Assembly (NCBI GenBank): GCA_023935145.1
Contig: CM043700.1
Span: 137,917,328-137,981,327, forward strand
Origin: Bretschneidera sinensis
Taxonomy: Eukaryota > Streptophyta > Magnoliopsida > Brassicales > Akaniaceae
Direction: 5' to 3'
DNA length: 64,000 bases
Part shown: positions 10,901 to 23,274 of the stretch, piece by piece
Position numbering within the stretch: the first letter of the stretch is position 1
How the letters are laid out: every line of letters starts with the position of its first letter
The notes under the pieces: model-generated
The model's database searches: none
The model's input: the letters and a program-made list of their open reading frames with translations, nothing else
Told to the model about the DNA's origin: nothing
Made by a program: the position numbers and the translations under genes

Positions 10901-13900
10901 TTGACCTACGGGAAATTCCAAACGAACATAGAAAAGAGCTACTACAATAAAGGTGCAATCAACCAGGCACCAGAGATTGACATGTGAACCCAGACGGGGC
11001 CAGCATACCTATGATCAACAAGAGTAGCTACCCAGGTGAAGAGCAAAGCAATCAGTAATACTCATACGTGGGAGCCCAGTGTTTTTTGGGGCTTGGAACC
11101 ATTTCCAAATTCAACTCAATTCTTTTATGAAGGTACATCAGCATAGAATAGCATATGTTGGACACAGAGCTCATGATACATGCAGTTCCATCACTAGTTA
11201 AATTTCAGTTTCAGATAAGCGATCAAGGTAACTAGACAGTTTTTCTTTATCAATTGAAAATCCATTAAGAAAAATAAGGAAATCAGAACTTCCAGAAGAT
11301 CGTTTAATATTGAACAAACTCATCAATAATATGGTACTACATGTCACTATTTGATGCACAACTTATATTACAGAGCTGAGACTTGAAAGCCAATGACGAT
11401 CAAATTAGAACCATATCCAAGTGGAACTTGAGAAAAAAGTTCACCGCAGAACTCATATGGAAATACATTCTGTTTATAAGGTCAAAGGAAACCAATGCTG
11501 AATTTAAATTCCTTTTCATTAAGGTTGGCAATGTTTTAATCTTTCCACTCCTGTTCAATCAAAATGATTATTTTTTGATAAGTTCGATCAAAATGATTAT
11601 TGTTTCCATCTAGCTATAAATTAATGCAAATAATAAACTTACAAGTTTCAGGTGAAGAATTGAACATTCTTCCACTTAAGGTTAATCTTAGTGAGGTTAA
11701 TCGTAATTTAATCCCTCTTGGTGAGAATATTAATGGATGTTTTCTTGCAAGCTTGTTGGGGTGCAATGTAGGGATGCTTCCAATTACATATCTTGGCCTT
11801 CCTCTTAGGGCTAAATTCAAAGACAAAAGTGTTTAGAATCCTATAGCGGAGAGATTTGAGAAACGATTAGCTGGATGGAAGAATCACTGCCTCTCAGAAA
11901 AAAGGAAAGACGTACTCTTATCAAAAGCACTCTTCCTAGCCCTCACATCTACTTTATGTCTCTCTTTTCTATTCCTAATTTGGTGGCTAATCATTTGGAG
12001 AGTATTCAAAGAAGGTTCATTTGGAGCAATACGGAGAGGAATAAAAGTATCACTTGGTGAGGTGGAGTGTGGTTAAGAAACCGATGGAAAAAGAGTCTTG
12101 GTCTTAAATCTCTCACTTTATTCAATAAAACTCTTCTTGAAAAATGGTTATGGAGATTTCTTATGGAGAGGGATCATCTTTTAAGGAAAGTGGTGGAAGC
12201 TAAGTTTGTGATGAATCCTAATGGGTGGATATCTAAGGAGTTGAGGGGGGCCTGTGGTGTGGGGGTGTGGAAATGGATTCGGAAAGGGTGGGAGGCTTTC
12301 CTTCCTTATGTTTCAATGTTGGTAGGAAATGGGGAAAGAACCCAGCTTTGGCATGACACGTGGTTCGGGAACACTCTTTTAAAAAACCAATTTTCGAACA
12401 TCTATGAAATTGTAAGAGATAAAAAGCACTCATTAGTTCATGTGTCTCTTTGACCAATGATGGGATTTCTTGGGATATGCCTTTTATCCGTAATGTGCAT
12501 ATTGGGAGGTTGAGATGGTTGAGAGGATCTTGGAGACTTTATATAAGGCTAGATTGGATGTGTCTAGAGAGGATTTGGCTAGGTGGGAGGCCTAGTCCAA
12601 AAAAAGTCTTTGAGGTGAAATCTTTTTATACGTTTCTTCTTGATGGGGCTCCCTCGGAAGACTTTCCCAATTTCCCTTGGAAAGAGATTTGGTGTTCTCA
12701 TGCCCCTAAGAAAGCAAGTTGTTTTGCGTGTGAGGTCTCTCAAGGGAAAATTCTTACTATTGACAATTTACAAAGAATGGGTAAAATACTTGTCAATAGG
12801 TGTTACATTTGCAAAGGTTGCACCGAGTCCGTGTTTCAATTTTTGGTAGAGTGTCCGTTGGCTAGAAGTTTGTGGGAGATGGCTTATAGGATTTTGGGGG
12901 TTTCTTGGGTGATTGCCAGCTCTGTGAAAGATGGAAGTTTGGGCTTGGAACAGGTTGAGAGCTTCTAAGGAAATTAAGAAGGTTTACTCATTGATTCCAC
13001 TCTCCATTTTTTGGGTGGTGTGGAATGAGAGAAATCGTAAAACTTTTGATGGTGTAGAAAGTGCTATTTAAGTTATTAGAGATAGTTGGTTCAACACTCT
13101 AAATTTTTGGTTCAAATGAAATTTTTTCGTAAATGATTTTGACCTCCTAGATTTTGTACAACTTCTTCCTTGTAATTAGCCTTTGACTTTGAGCTACACC
13201 CTCTTGGTGCTTTGTTAATAATATTTTACTTATAAAAAAACATTCTTCCTCACATTTAGGTAAACATATTTATCAACTAAAACTTGAGTGCCTAATCCCT
13301 TCCAACAAATTATTAGCTTTGTTTGGATTAACTTATTTTCAACTTAAAACTATAATAAGTTGCTTTTATTGATGATGCTTTAAGCTGATTTAGTGTTTGG
13401 GTAACTGAGTGCTTAATGTGCTGCTTATTTTACAATTAACTAACCCAAACGAAGCCATTAGCTCTTACCCTATAAGTTTAACTATTCTTCCTCACATTTA
13501 GATAAGCATATTTATCAATTGAAACTTAAGTGCCTAATCCCTTCCAACAAATTATTGTCTTCGTTTGGATTAACTTATTTTCAGCTTAAAACAATAATAA
13601 TGTGCTTTTATTGATGAAGCTTTAAGTTGATTTATTGTTTGGGTAACTGAGTGCTTAATGTGGTTCTTATTTTACAATAAGCTAACCCAAACGAAGCCAT
13701 TAGCTCTTACCGTATAAGTTTAACTAAGACACCACTTACCTCACAAGAACCACTATTTCATATTCATAGAATTTTATCATAGACAACACCACTAGACGAA
13801 TGGAAAAATGAACAAAATGATATATACAATAATAACAAATTGACTTAAGTTACTTACTGTTAAAGAGTGTCAACCTATATCATGCATTACTCTATTGCTT

Positions 13901-14731
13901 TTGCTCATTTTTGTTACTAAATGGCTACTTAAGTAACTTAGGTTGTTTACAAACTTCCAATTAACGTCTGCAGCAAAGGCACATATTTTAGCTTTCATTT
14001 TAGATGTCAGAGATGAAGACATCTACACTGTTTATAGAGTTGTTTCAGACATTTTACATATTTGCAATAGTTTATTAACTCAAACCAATTACATCACCCA
14101 CAACTTGGCAGCTTGAAGTATTAATTAGCAGTCAAGGCCCAACTATCAGCATAGGAAGAACATCTAGTTAATGCTTTGAATCTTACCAAATATGTCAAAG
14201 CCAAGTCTGGCATATATCGGACTGAAGAAACCATCAAAGAACTGAATAAACCACCATGTGACTAGGAATGTAACAGCTACTGGAAAGAGAACCACACTGT
14301 AGTTTCACCATTCAGACTTAGTTATGGTAAGCACGAATAAGATACAAAGGGAACTTCAAGAAGATATCAACTACTAATGAAAATATGAAAAAAGGAAGAA
14401 TCATACTGAGCTAATTACCATCCAGTCATGAACTTCGTTGACACCCAACTCTGCATAACAGCATAGCAGGCCTGCCCAAATGCAGAAGTCAATGATGTAT
14501 GACATGCAATAAGTTGTTTCTATAACATATCTACAGATGCTATAGTCTAAGACAATTTACCCAATTAGATTCTATTTTTTATCAGTAAAATTAGTATTCT
14601 ATATACCCAATTAGATAAATTCTTTGCAACCATGAATAGCATCAAAAAACGATATTCAGCCCACACAAATTAAAGCAGTCTAACCAGAAACAATCTTCCT
14701 CTTTTTTTTTTCCTCTTTTTTTTTTTTTTTT

Positions 14732-14765
<34 letters not shown>

Positions 14766-16127
14766 GGTTTGAACTATATGCATGCAAGGCACACGTGTGT
14801 GCACATGTGTATTTAGAGGGATAGAGATAGAGACAGAGAAAAAGAACGAGGTGCGTAGAGGATCAATTTATACCTCATTGAACTTCCTAAGTTTGTCTTC
14901 TATTTTTTTCCTTTTCTTTTAAAAACTTTTAAGGGGAACAAAACCTTAACTAGACATCAATCAATCTATTACCAATCACATGGCACTTGAATTTGGACCC
15001 TTTCCTCCTCTTTATGTTCATCTTTAACCTCTCAAGAAAAGGGATAATTGAATTGCATAAGGCCCTTTCTTGAAGCTTATTCCAAATTTAATTGCAAGCT
15101 TTTATAAGTTTAAGTTATATCCCCCAACTGCTTTATTCAACAGAGAAACCTTTTGGTTGACTGACCCTAGTATTTTACCTCTTTCCTTGAATTTCTTATG
15201 GATTAATTCAAAGCATTAGTATGTTTCAATTTCCCTGGTAAACAGGCATCAAGTCAAAATGCCATCAAAGATGAGCATCACTGACAAAGTAGACCAACCT
15301 CCAGAACTAGCAGGCATAACAAATAACTACTGCTTTCGTGATCAGACCAAAAGAACTGCCACCATCAATGACTCACAAATTCTACCTGTCAACAATAATA
15401 TCACAAATTCTACCTGCCAACAATAATGTCCATGGGTGCTGCACTAGAAAATGTTAGACCCTGCATCAACCTCCATTAATCTAGCATATCATTCCTCAGA
15501 TTGTATCTCATATTTTCATTTGAATCACAGTCCCATCATCACTTTACACCGCTAGAATCCATTTCTTTTGGCAATCTTACAACCTCAAATCCAATTTCCC
15601 CCTATTTGTTAAAATGAAGCTTAAGCATCACTAATAATCGATTTGTTAAAGATAATTGGTTCAACACTCTTATTTTTTGAGTTAATGGAAATTCTTTTGT
15701 AAATAACAATGACCCTTTATATTTTATTGAGCTTTTGCATTGTACATAACCTTTGGCTTTTTGGTGCCTCTTGGTGCTTCTTAATGAATTTTTATTTATA
15801 AAAAAAATTATCGATTTGTTGGTCTTTTTTTCTCATCTAAGATCTTAATGACTCAAAGATAAGACTCACCATGATCATATATAATTCAGTTTCAGCAAAA
15901 GAAGCGCTCTCTCTAAATACTGCATTATCATTATCCTTAACCTATTCGTAACAAATTTGACAGTTGTCTAAATCGCCAAACTGAACTTGTACCCTCATGG
16001 TTTTCATTGAATAATATACACTCACGGTTCCATTTCCTTTAACAAAAGAAAATTATTGACAACCCAAAAGATAAAATCAGCGCCAGTGCGTGCAGAAATC
16101 CATTTTCCCAACTCCACAAACCACATT

Positions 16128-16184
<57 letters not shown>

Positions 16185-16566
16185 CATTAACTTCAATTAA
16201 ATCGAGATTAATTATCCATTGCTGCCGTCAATTCAACACAAAATATGTACCTACTTAGGCGGACTCAACGTTCAAAATCAACTTAAACTAACAGAAATAG
16301 TAATTATTTGCCGATTAAAATAACTGAACAGTAATGCATAAAACACATAAGAAAAACAATAACCCCCAAAAAATAAGGGAATTTTAAAGAGAGAAAAATA
16401 ATTAGGAAGTGAGGCTTTGATAAAGTGACGGGTAGGGGAATTTGTATGTTACCTTGCGAGTAGAGGAACTGGGTGAGTTAGGAGGAGATTTTGGGACATC
16501 GTCCGGGTCATGAGGAGTTAGGCCTTGACTCAGTGAATTCGACGTAGATTCTTTATCTTCTGCCAT
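4937..16566 (-). CDS. LIKE-COV / CONTINUOUS VASCULAR RING family membrane protein (DUF502)
   Basis: Seven exons on the minus strand: 16453-16566, 14419-14471, 14187-14296, 10346-10513, 8548-8645, 7418-7544 and 4937-5034. All junctions are GT-AG and in phase, giving 255 aa. The N-terminus (1-38) is acidic and Ser/Pro-rich. Hydrophobic segments lie at about 57-76 (VVLFPVAVTF...) and 94-121 (LGFVTSLLFIFF...). The family blocks ACYAVMQSW, WFIKRMPFVKH, YSASKQISAAISP, PTNHLYIGDIFLVNSK and GMTMPQVIS are present. In Arabidopsis COV1 and its LCV relatives affect vascular patterning and are reported at the trans-Golgi network; that function is carried over from the family. Length and motif order match it. 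Introns are large (1981, 122, 3673, 1700, 1003 and 2383 bp) and hold LINE and other insertions. The start is the first ATG before a long open first exon. The only unusual splice is the exon 6 donor (GTCTGT). Confidence 0.93.
5121..6120 (+). mobile_element. L1-type LINE 3' fragment (zf-RVT end), in LIKE-COV intron 6
   Basis: Translation shows the region after the reverse transcriptase of plant LINEs: a WRF..RDHLWRKV block, GVGVWKCIRNGW, then the zinc-binding part (NRCYICKEY, Cys pairs) with several stops and frame changes after 5588. The 3' end carries the usual 'cttggtgcc...cttatc' sequence and a poly-A tail at 6109-6120. It is 5'-truncated and antisense to the host gene. Its left edge lies only about 90 bp from the exon 7 acceptor. 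Confidence 0.88.
6250..6490 (-). mobile_element. LINE 3' end, inverted copy
   Basis: The minus strand reads an ERNERTFDG-like block, then the 'gtaaatgatg...cttggtgc' 3' end seen in the other LINE copies here. It lies about 130 bp from the tail of the plus-strand LINE, so the two are tail to tail. Too short to encode anything. Confidence 0.75.
7968..8215 (+). mobile_element. LINE 3' end fragment, in LIKE-COV intron 5
   Basis: Open frame HWNERNRRAFDGVE followed by the FVNGLDLIDFVEFL block and the terminal 'cacccccttggtgctttcttcttaat...' sequence with a short A tail (about 8201-8208). It matches the ends of the copies at 5121-6120 and 11640-13240. About 250 bp remain, antisense to the host gene. 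Confidence 0.8.
9260..9530 (+). repeat. Purine-rich (GA) tract in LIKE-COV intron 4
   Basis: About 270 bp in which the plus strand is nearly all A and G (gagaaga, aaagaaaaaagg and similar). The long Phe/Ser/Leu-rich minus-strand ORFs across it are a by-product of this composition. No gene is called. Confidence 0.7.
9600..9850 (+). repeat. LTR-like remnant in LIKE-COV intron 4
   Basis: The end of this stretch (attgtattcagatcat..., then ttcttctTGTCAACA, about 9805-9855) resembles the end of Copia LTRs, and 'gagagtcttaattagg / gagagtcctaattag' is repeated inside at 9660 and 9685. I could not find a matching target duplication or a clear 5' edge, so this is only a suspicion. Confidence 0.35.
11640..13240 (+). 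mobile_element. L1-type LINE, 5'-truncated RT and zf-RVT region, in LIKE-COV intron 3
   Basis: The largest LINE piece. It starts in the reverse transcriptase C-terminal region (YLGLPLRAKF at about 11790, KRLAGWK, then RRTLIKSTLPS and YFMSLFSIPN). It continues into WRNRWKKSLG, MERDHLLRKV, GVGVWKWIRKGW and the zinc-binding part (NRCYICKGC, FLVECPLARSLWEMA), and ends in 'cttggtgctttgttaataatattttacttataaaaaaa' near 13240. Frameshifts and stops split it into ORFs at 11600-11836, 11875-12060, 12067-12453 and 12450-12968. Antisense to the host gene; non-functional. Confidence 0.9.
13242..13725 (+). repeat. 242-bp tandem duplication containing a MITE-like inverted repeat
   Basis: 13242-13483 and 13484-13725 are near-identical direct copies with a 242-bp period. 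Inside each is a segment of about 140 bp (13316-13455 and 13558-13697) bounded by inverted termini GCTTNGTTTGG / CCAAACGAAGC, typical of Tourist/Harbinger-like or hAT-like MITEs. Whether the MITE moved first and was then copied with its flanks is inference. The pair sits directly at the A-tail of the LINE. Confidence 0.8.
14701..14763 (+). repeat. T-tracts followed by a 29-base G homopolymer
   Basis: T-rich runs (14702-14731) lead into an uninterrupted run of 29 G (14735-14763) in intron 1 of the LIKE-COV gene. It is exceptional in such AT-rich DNA and its length may be unreliable in the assembly. Confidence 0.9.
15640..15810 (+). mobile_element. LINE 3' end fragment, in LIKE-COV intron 1
   Basis: It carries the 'gataattggttcaacactc...ttttgtaaataac...cttggtgcttcttaatgaa' terminal sequence shared with the LINE at 11640-13240, ending in an A run near 15800-15808. 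Only the last 170 bp are present; antisense to the host gene. Confidence 0.75.
16131..16182. repeat. (TA)n microsatellite
   Basis: About 26 uninterrupted TA units in LIKE-COV intron 1. Confidence 0.95.
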
Positions 16567-19197
16567 TTTTCGCTTTCAAAAAAACCACGCACGAGAGAGA
16601 GAGAAAGAGCAGACTTCGCTGGTGCTAAATCTCGGTGTCTATTTCTCTCTCCGGTAAACCGCTTTCTTCGATGGCTATGCTGTTTGGTTACGCGGGTAAC
16701 TGTGTGATAATCGCGAATTAGATCTATTTGTAGCATATCGTTGATATGCTTTTTTTTAAAGATTAAACGTGTTTTTCACTTAAAATAATAAATATATATA
16801 TATTCAAATTAATTAAATTTTCATTGGTTAGGTATAATATTTTTCTAACATTTGAAAACAATGTAATCTTGGGAAAGATGGTATAAATTTGATTAATTCA
16901 TATACTTTTATTTTATTATTTCATTTAATTTTATTAAAAAATATATCAACAAACGTATATTAAAATAATAGTTTCATTTATTGACGCATTTTGAGATGTT
17001 AGTTATTAGTAATCCTTAACTAAAAACCCCATTCTAATTTTCTATCTAGGGATAATTTGACTAATTTGTATTTTTTACTTTTTTACTTTTTTATTCTCAT
17101 TATTTCATTTAATTCCGTTAAAGAGCATATCAACGCGAACATAAAACGTGTTGAGATGTAAACTTTTTTAATCCAATAAAATAACATATTAACACACGTA
17201 TTAGAATGCGTTGAGATATTATTTGATATTATTTCAGCATGATTATTTGTTTACCATTAGGTAATTTGTTAGTTAGCTAACAAAGACACAAATAAACAAA
17301 CATTAAATATATTTTATTAAATTATTGTTTGAATTGATCCAAATCTAAAAGGTTGTTTACACTGATTTTGTTAAAAATAATTTATTGATTTATTTCTGTT
17401 AAGAATATTATTACAATGGTTAATATCATTAAACATTGTAAAGAAATCCTTAAAAAAAATTATGATTATGAGAGAAAACAAAGATCCATCATTATCTTAT
17501 ATGTGATTTGATATCTTTAATTATTGGTGCCTACCCAAAAAAAAAGTGTCTAATAGTACAAACATACAACAAATTTTTTTCCAAAAAAAATATTATAAAG
17601 AAAATAAAAATTGTACATAGAACAAATCTTATAATAAATGAAATGTAGAATAAAAAAATAATATATAATATATCAATTAAATAACAACAATTCAAATAAG
17701 CTTCAATATGAAATTTTACCTTTGTATAGGAGGACTTTTGTTCATATATTTGAGGAGATATTTAATTGCTATAGATTGATTGCATCATTGGACTACCATA
17801 TTGATGTTGTAAGAAACGTCATATTGATTATCGAGTTTAACATCTCTTTTCTCAACAAATCTATCACATTCTTTATATATTTTTGTTACATTTTCTCTGC
17901 AACCAAATTCATGAGAGTTAATAACTGATTATACAATTTAAATTATAATATTTAAAAATTGATTATTATTACTTCATAATTTTGTTATTGGTGTGAAAAA
18001 TCTTCAAGAATTTGCAATACACAATAATTTTTATTATAATAAAAACAATAAAAGATGAGAGATATATGGAAAGTGTCGTCTAATGTGAGTAAGATAATAT
18101 AATAGATAAATATGTGGGAAACCATGCTCGAGGAAAACTTGGTTGAGTGGGTAAGTTCAAGTTTAAAATCTTTTTGTAATGTAATTGACAAATTTATCCA
18201 TTTTCCCCCTCTTATATGCTTACAAGAAAGAAAAAAAAAAGAGTTGTAAATGGCAATTGGTTATTTGGTTAAATGTGGGTAGAATATGAAAGAAATTGAG
18301 TTACATTTTTTTTCTCTTAAAAATCACATCGATTAACACGTTGATTTGTGATTTAAAAGTTATTTAAAAAATGATGACATCAAACATGCTATTATAATAT
18401 AATTAAAAGTATATTTGTTATCGTTTACAATTTTTCTATATGGAATTGGATTGAATTCATGATTTTAACTCTTCACTTTTTATTTCCCTTTAAGGATGTA
18501 GACAATTACACGAGTCTCAATTCTTATATTTTTTTATATTATTTCGTAAAGAATTGACAATGCATCTTTTTAAGTTGAACAATTGTCTAATAAGTTGTTC
18601 AACTTATCGATCAATCCAAACATATTTGTGGATGTAATAATGATTTAACATAATCAAAAAATATTTGTGAACATGTTAATGATTTAGTTTAATTCTATTT
18701 TAGCTTAGATGAATGAAGTTCATCTTAAAAATTACTATAAAACGAGGGAAATAAAATGTTTGTACACTTATATATATTTTAAACATTAACAAATTAATAT
18801 ACGAGAGAAATAAAAAAAATTGCTTTTAAATAGACCGTAGATCATGGTTCATTGATAATTTTATAATTTAATTTTGTTGAAAATATAATTTAAGTTTGCC
18901 AATTACTTAACTAGATTAGATTTTTTATATTGGAAGGTCTTTATAGTTTTAATAGTTTGGATTTTGTATAGTAAAAAAAAAAGCTATAAAATCAAAACTA
19001 GTCGTTGAGATAAATGCGTTTTTATCTTCTATTAGTTTTATATTATATTCAAAAAATTTATATATATAATATATATTATAGATTATAGTTTAATAATTTA
19101 ACCGAATCATTTTAATGTTTAATTAACTCAGTTAATTAGAATAAAACCGAATTTTGCACGACCATACTCATGTGACCAGCAATAAACTCTTTCTGTA
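16567..19197. other. Divergent intergenic region between LIKE-COV and the RNR1 pseudogene
   Basis: The first 150 bp form the 5' leader and promoter side of the LIKE-COV gene (a GA-rich leader on the plus strand, 16590-16610). The rest is strongly AT-rich. Between 16890 and 17220 three diverged units recur, each with 'atttcatttaatt...' and a 'gttgagatg'-like end. No coding sequence was recognised; the small ORFs at 17722 and 17985 look random. Confidence 0.5.
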
Positions 19198-19205
19198 GGC
19201 GGGAA
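19198..19205 (+). promoter_or_regulatory. E2F-type binding site (GGCGGGAA)
   Basis: GGCGGGAA is the reverse complement of TTCCCGCC, an exact fit to the E2F consensus TTSSCGSS. It lies about 325 bp upstream of the RNR1-like ATG. Ribonucleotide reductase genes of plants and animals are known S-phase targets of E2F, so the site fits the gene it precedes. Whether the pseudogene is still transcribed is unknown. Confidence 0.55.
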
Positions 19206-19251
19206 TCATAAAAGAAAAGCCAAAAGAACTTGCAGAAGGAAAATTTCTCGT

Positions 19252-19366
19252 TCAAATTCAAACCCTGGCTCTTCCTTCTCCAGTACTTTTCTTCTCTCCT
19301 CGTTTCGCTCTTTCTCTATAATTAATTTCTTCTCATTCAAATTCAAACCCTGGCTCTTCCTTCTCC
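19252..19366 (+). repeat. Duplicated segment in the RNR1 5' leader
   Basis: The segment ttcaaattcaaaccctggc and its continuation (about 31 bp) occurs at about 19252 and again at about 19336, 84 bp apart, separated by a CT-rich stretch. The region reads like a CT-rich plant 5' UTR. Confidence 0.8.
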
Positions 19367-22300
19367 GGCACTCTCCTCCTCTCTATATGTATTAAATCTC
19401 TCTTTGTTGCCACGACCCAGTACCTATTCGACGAAACTCCCCATATGGAATTAGAGTGCGAGAGAGAGAGTAATCACGTAATTTCACCAATTCCTGTTGT
19501 AGAAATTCAATTATCAACCGCGAAGAAATGTATGTCATAAAGAGTGATGGGCGCCAAGAAGCGGTCCATTTCGACAAGATCACCGCTCGCTTGAAGAAGC
19601 TGAGTTACGGGCTGAGCAACGAGCACTGCGACCCTGTGGTCGTGGCCCAGAAGGTCTGCGCCGGGGTCTACAAGGGTGTCACCACGGCACAGCTTGATGA
19701 GTTAGCCGCTGAGACTGCGGCTGCTATGACTGCGAATCATCCTGATTATGCCCTGGTTGGTAGTGTGACTTAGTTTTGCTATCTGGGTTTGTGAGAATTT
19801 GAAGTGTTCTTTGGTTACTTTCGTGGTTGTTTGTTGTTTGGTCTGGATAACCTTTTGTTGGGAATTTTGACACCAACAAAAACAACTACACAAAAGCAAA
19901 AGTAAAAGACAAAACCTTTTGTTTGGAATTTTGACACCAACAAAAATTAACAGGTTCGGCACCTCTTGAATACGTGCACAAGTCAATCGATATTTCACTA
20001 TTTTTGCAACTTTTGGAGGGAGTAAATTAGCTAAAACTCATTACACTGTAGATCATAATTTTTCTAGATAAAACAGTACGAAAACAGTCTCCAATCTCAC
20101 AACTTAAAACTTCGATACACCTGATGTTCACTCAACCATCGGATACTAAATTGGTGTTTGGTTGCCACAATCTCATTTTACCAATTATTCTTGGTTAAGG
20201 AATAGGGGTGAGGATTAACTTTTTTTATCCCATTATTTATAATAACTAGCACCCACTTGTTTTTGGTATATAGACGATGTTGGAGGAGAACAACTTACAA
20301 TAACACTTTTCTTGGATTTGAGGACATCCCAACAAATCCCTTCCTCGACTCAAATCCCTCATGGGTTGGTTGGCAGTTTTGTTAAGTTTTGCTATATGAG
20401 TTAGGAGAATTTGAAGTGTTTTGGTTGATCTGATGGGTTATGATGGAGTATGCGCTGTTTGAGGTTGCACTGTTTTTTGGGGTTGAATGATTTTGGCTTT
20501 GATTATATTTAATTTTGGTTGTGTGATTAATTTGATATTTTGATTGATGATGTAATTGGGCTTGCAGCTGGCTGCTAGGTTTGCAGTTTCAAATCTGCAC
20601 AAGAACACATATGAGATTCAGTGGCACAAATGAAGTGAGTGGTTTCCCTAATTCTCCTAATAGACTAATAGCTTTCAGGTATGCTCTATATATTGAACCA
20701 AAAGAGTGAAACTAGAGGAATTTTTATATATAGTTTCTTGATTTTATATTTATGAAATGCTTAAGTTGACTTTTTTATGAGGAGTGGACTCAAAAGTGTT
20801 TGCCTTCTTTGGTTTTATAACGCCACATGGCTGGACAGTGAGATCATCTATGACAGAGATTTTGACTATGATTACGTTGGCTTCAAAACTCTTGAGAGAT
20901 CCTACATGTTGAAGGTTGATGGGAATGTTGTGGAAAGGCCGCAGCATTTGTTGATGAGGGTTGCTGTTGGTATTCACAAAGATGACATAGACTCTGTTCT
21001 CAAAACATACCATTTAATTTCTCAACGTTGGTTCACACATGCTACTCCTATGCTTTTCAATAAGGAACTCCGCAGCCACAAGTAATATGTCATATCAATT
21101 TTCTTTGTACTTTAATTTATAGTGCTTGTCTTTTGAATATTTACCTCTCTCTCTATCTCTCACTCTTTCTGCTGAATGGCAGTTGAGTAGCTGCTTTCTT
21201 GTGTGCATGAAAGATGACAGCATTGAGGGTATATATGATACTTTGAAGGAGTGTGCTATTATTAGCAAATCAGCTGGAGGAATTGGTCTCTCTATTCATA
21301 ATATCAGGGCTTCAGGGAGTTATATTCGTGGGACAAATGGGACTTCCAATGGCATTGTTCCTATGCTCCGAGTCTTTAATGACAGCTCGCTATGTTGATC
21401 AAGGAGGCAAGAGGAAGGTTAGCTATGTTGACCCTCAGAATCTTACATGTTTATTCCTATCATTTGTTTTATTATCAAACTCAAATGATTGATCGAGTGT
21501 GTGCATGCGCGTTAAAAAATGTCTGTATATGCATATATGATGCGTGTATCTACATATCAAAGAATGTACAGTGTAGTCCTGTTTTATATGTATACAATGT
21601 TATGTTTTGTTTATGACATGGAATTGATGGATGCTTCCATGTTCTGATTTTTTTTTTTTTTTGCTTTTTTTTAGGTGCCTTTGCTATATATCTGGTGCCA
21701 TGGCATGCTGAAATATTCAACTTTCTAGATCTTAGAAAGAACCATGGAAAGGTACTGTTGGGCTTAATTATTGTAAAATGATGCTGGAATCTACACAATT
21801 TTCCTTTCCTGAACTTTTTCTTGTATATTTCAATCTTGTTTGCAGGAAGAACATCGGGCTCGAGATCTATTTTATGCCCTATGGATTCCTGATCTCTTTA
21901 TGGAAAGAGTCCAAGGTGATGCAAAATGGTCTTTGTTTTGCCATGGTGAGGCTCCTGGTTTGTCTGACTGTTGGGGTGAAGAATTTGAGATTTTGTACAC
22001 CCACTATGAAAGAGAGCTAAACTTGACCATCTGCCTCCATGTGAGGAAAACTGTTTGATATGATTAGTATTTAGCTCCATATTGAAACTGACAATTTGAT
22101 CTTTTTCTGGACTCAGGGCGGGGCTAGGGTGCTTATTTCTGCAAGGAAGCTCTGGTTTGAGATTTTGAATTCCCAGATTGAAACGGGAACTCCTTATATG
22201 CTTTTCAAGGTATTTTCCTAACAAAAGTTGTTGTTGGACATCATTTGGTTAATTTCTTGATCCATATTTGGCCACCAGCATTCTTGCAATAGGAAAAGTA

Positions 22301-23274
22301 ACCAACAGAATCTTGAAACTATTAAGTCTTCAAATTTATGCACTGAGATCATTGAGTTCACGAGTCCAACAGAAACTGCAGTTTGCAATCCGTAGCTATT
22401 GCTCTGCCTCGATTTGTCAGGGAAAGGGTGGGTGTTTCAACACTCATTAATTGCCTTGAAGAACTTACTTTTCTTTTTATCAGTTCATAATTGAGCATTC
22501 TTGTTGGTTGTAGCGGGTTCCTACTGAGTTACTCTCAAGGAAGCTGGTTGGATGTAGAGATTCGAAGAATTGGTTTTTTGATTTTGAAAAGCTAGCAGAG
22601 GTTTGTCTTATTGGACCATTCTATAGCTCTATGATAAATTTGGTTCTCATACTGAGAAACAAAATAACAGTCTAGTCAAATATACAATGTTCGTTGTTTT
22701 GTGACTGAGAAAGTAGACTTCTGAGTTGTTTATTCATTGTTCTGACAGGTTACTGGAACAGTGACTGCAAATCTTAACAAAATTATTGATATTAATTACT
22801 ATACTGTTGAGAGTGTGAGGAGGCCAAATTTACAAAATAGACCAATTGGGATTGGGGTTCAGGGTCTCGCTGATACCTTCATCCTGCTGGGTATGCCATT
22901 TGGATTCACCTCAGGTATCAGTTGCTCATGATAGGTTTAATTTGGTTTTGTTTGCACTGGTTTAGCAAGATTAAATGCTTCCTTTGTTTGATTACAGGCT
23001 CAACAGTTGAACAAAGATATTTTTGAGACCATATACTATCATTCACTGAAAGCTTCTTGAGTTGGCTGCAAAAGATGGTCCATATGAGACATATATTGGA
23101 AGTCCTGTGAGCAAGGTGTGTATCACTGAGTTTCTTTCAGTTTCAGTCATGCCTAACACACTTGTTGGATAAAAACTAGATAGCTTCTTAGCAAGACTTT
23201 TTGTTTTAATATAGAAAATTTGGTCAAGTTTTAGCCCTTAATATTTCAATTTAGTTCTCATCACGTGGGAAAAA

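Noticed and set aside
19528..19773. Short intact RNR1-like protein of 81 aa
   Set aside because: This is just exon 1 of the pseudogene reading into its intron; an ATP-cone alone is not a known functional protein here.
22268..22450. ORF of 60 aa on the plus strand
   Set aside because: It is a shifted frame of the RNR1 active-site exon, whose correct frame encodes NLCTE.
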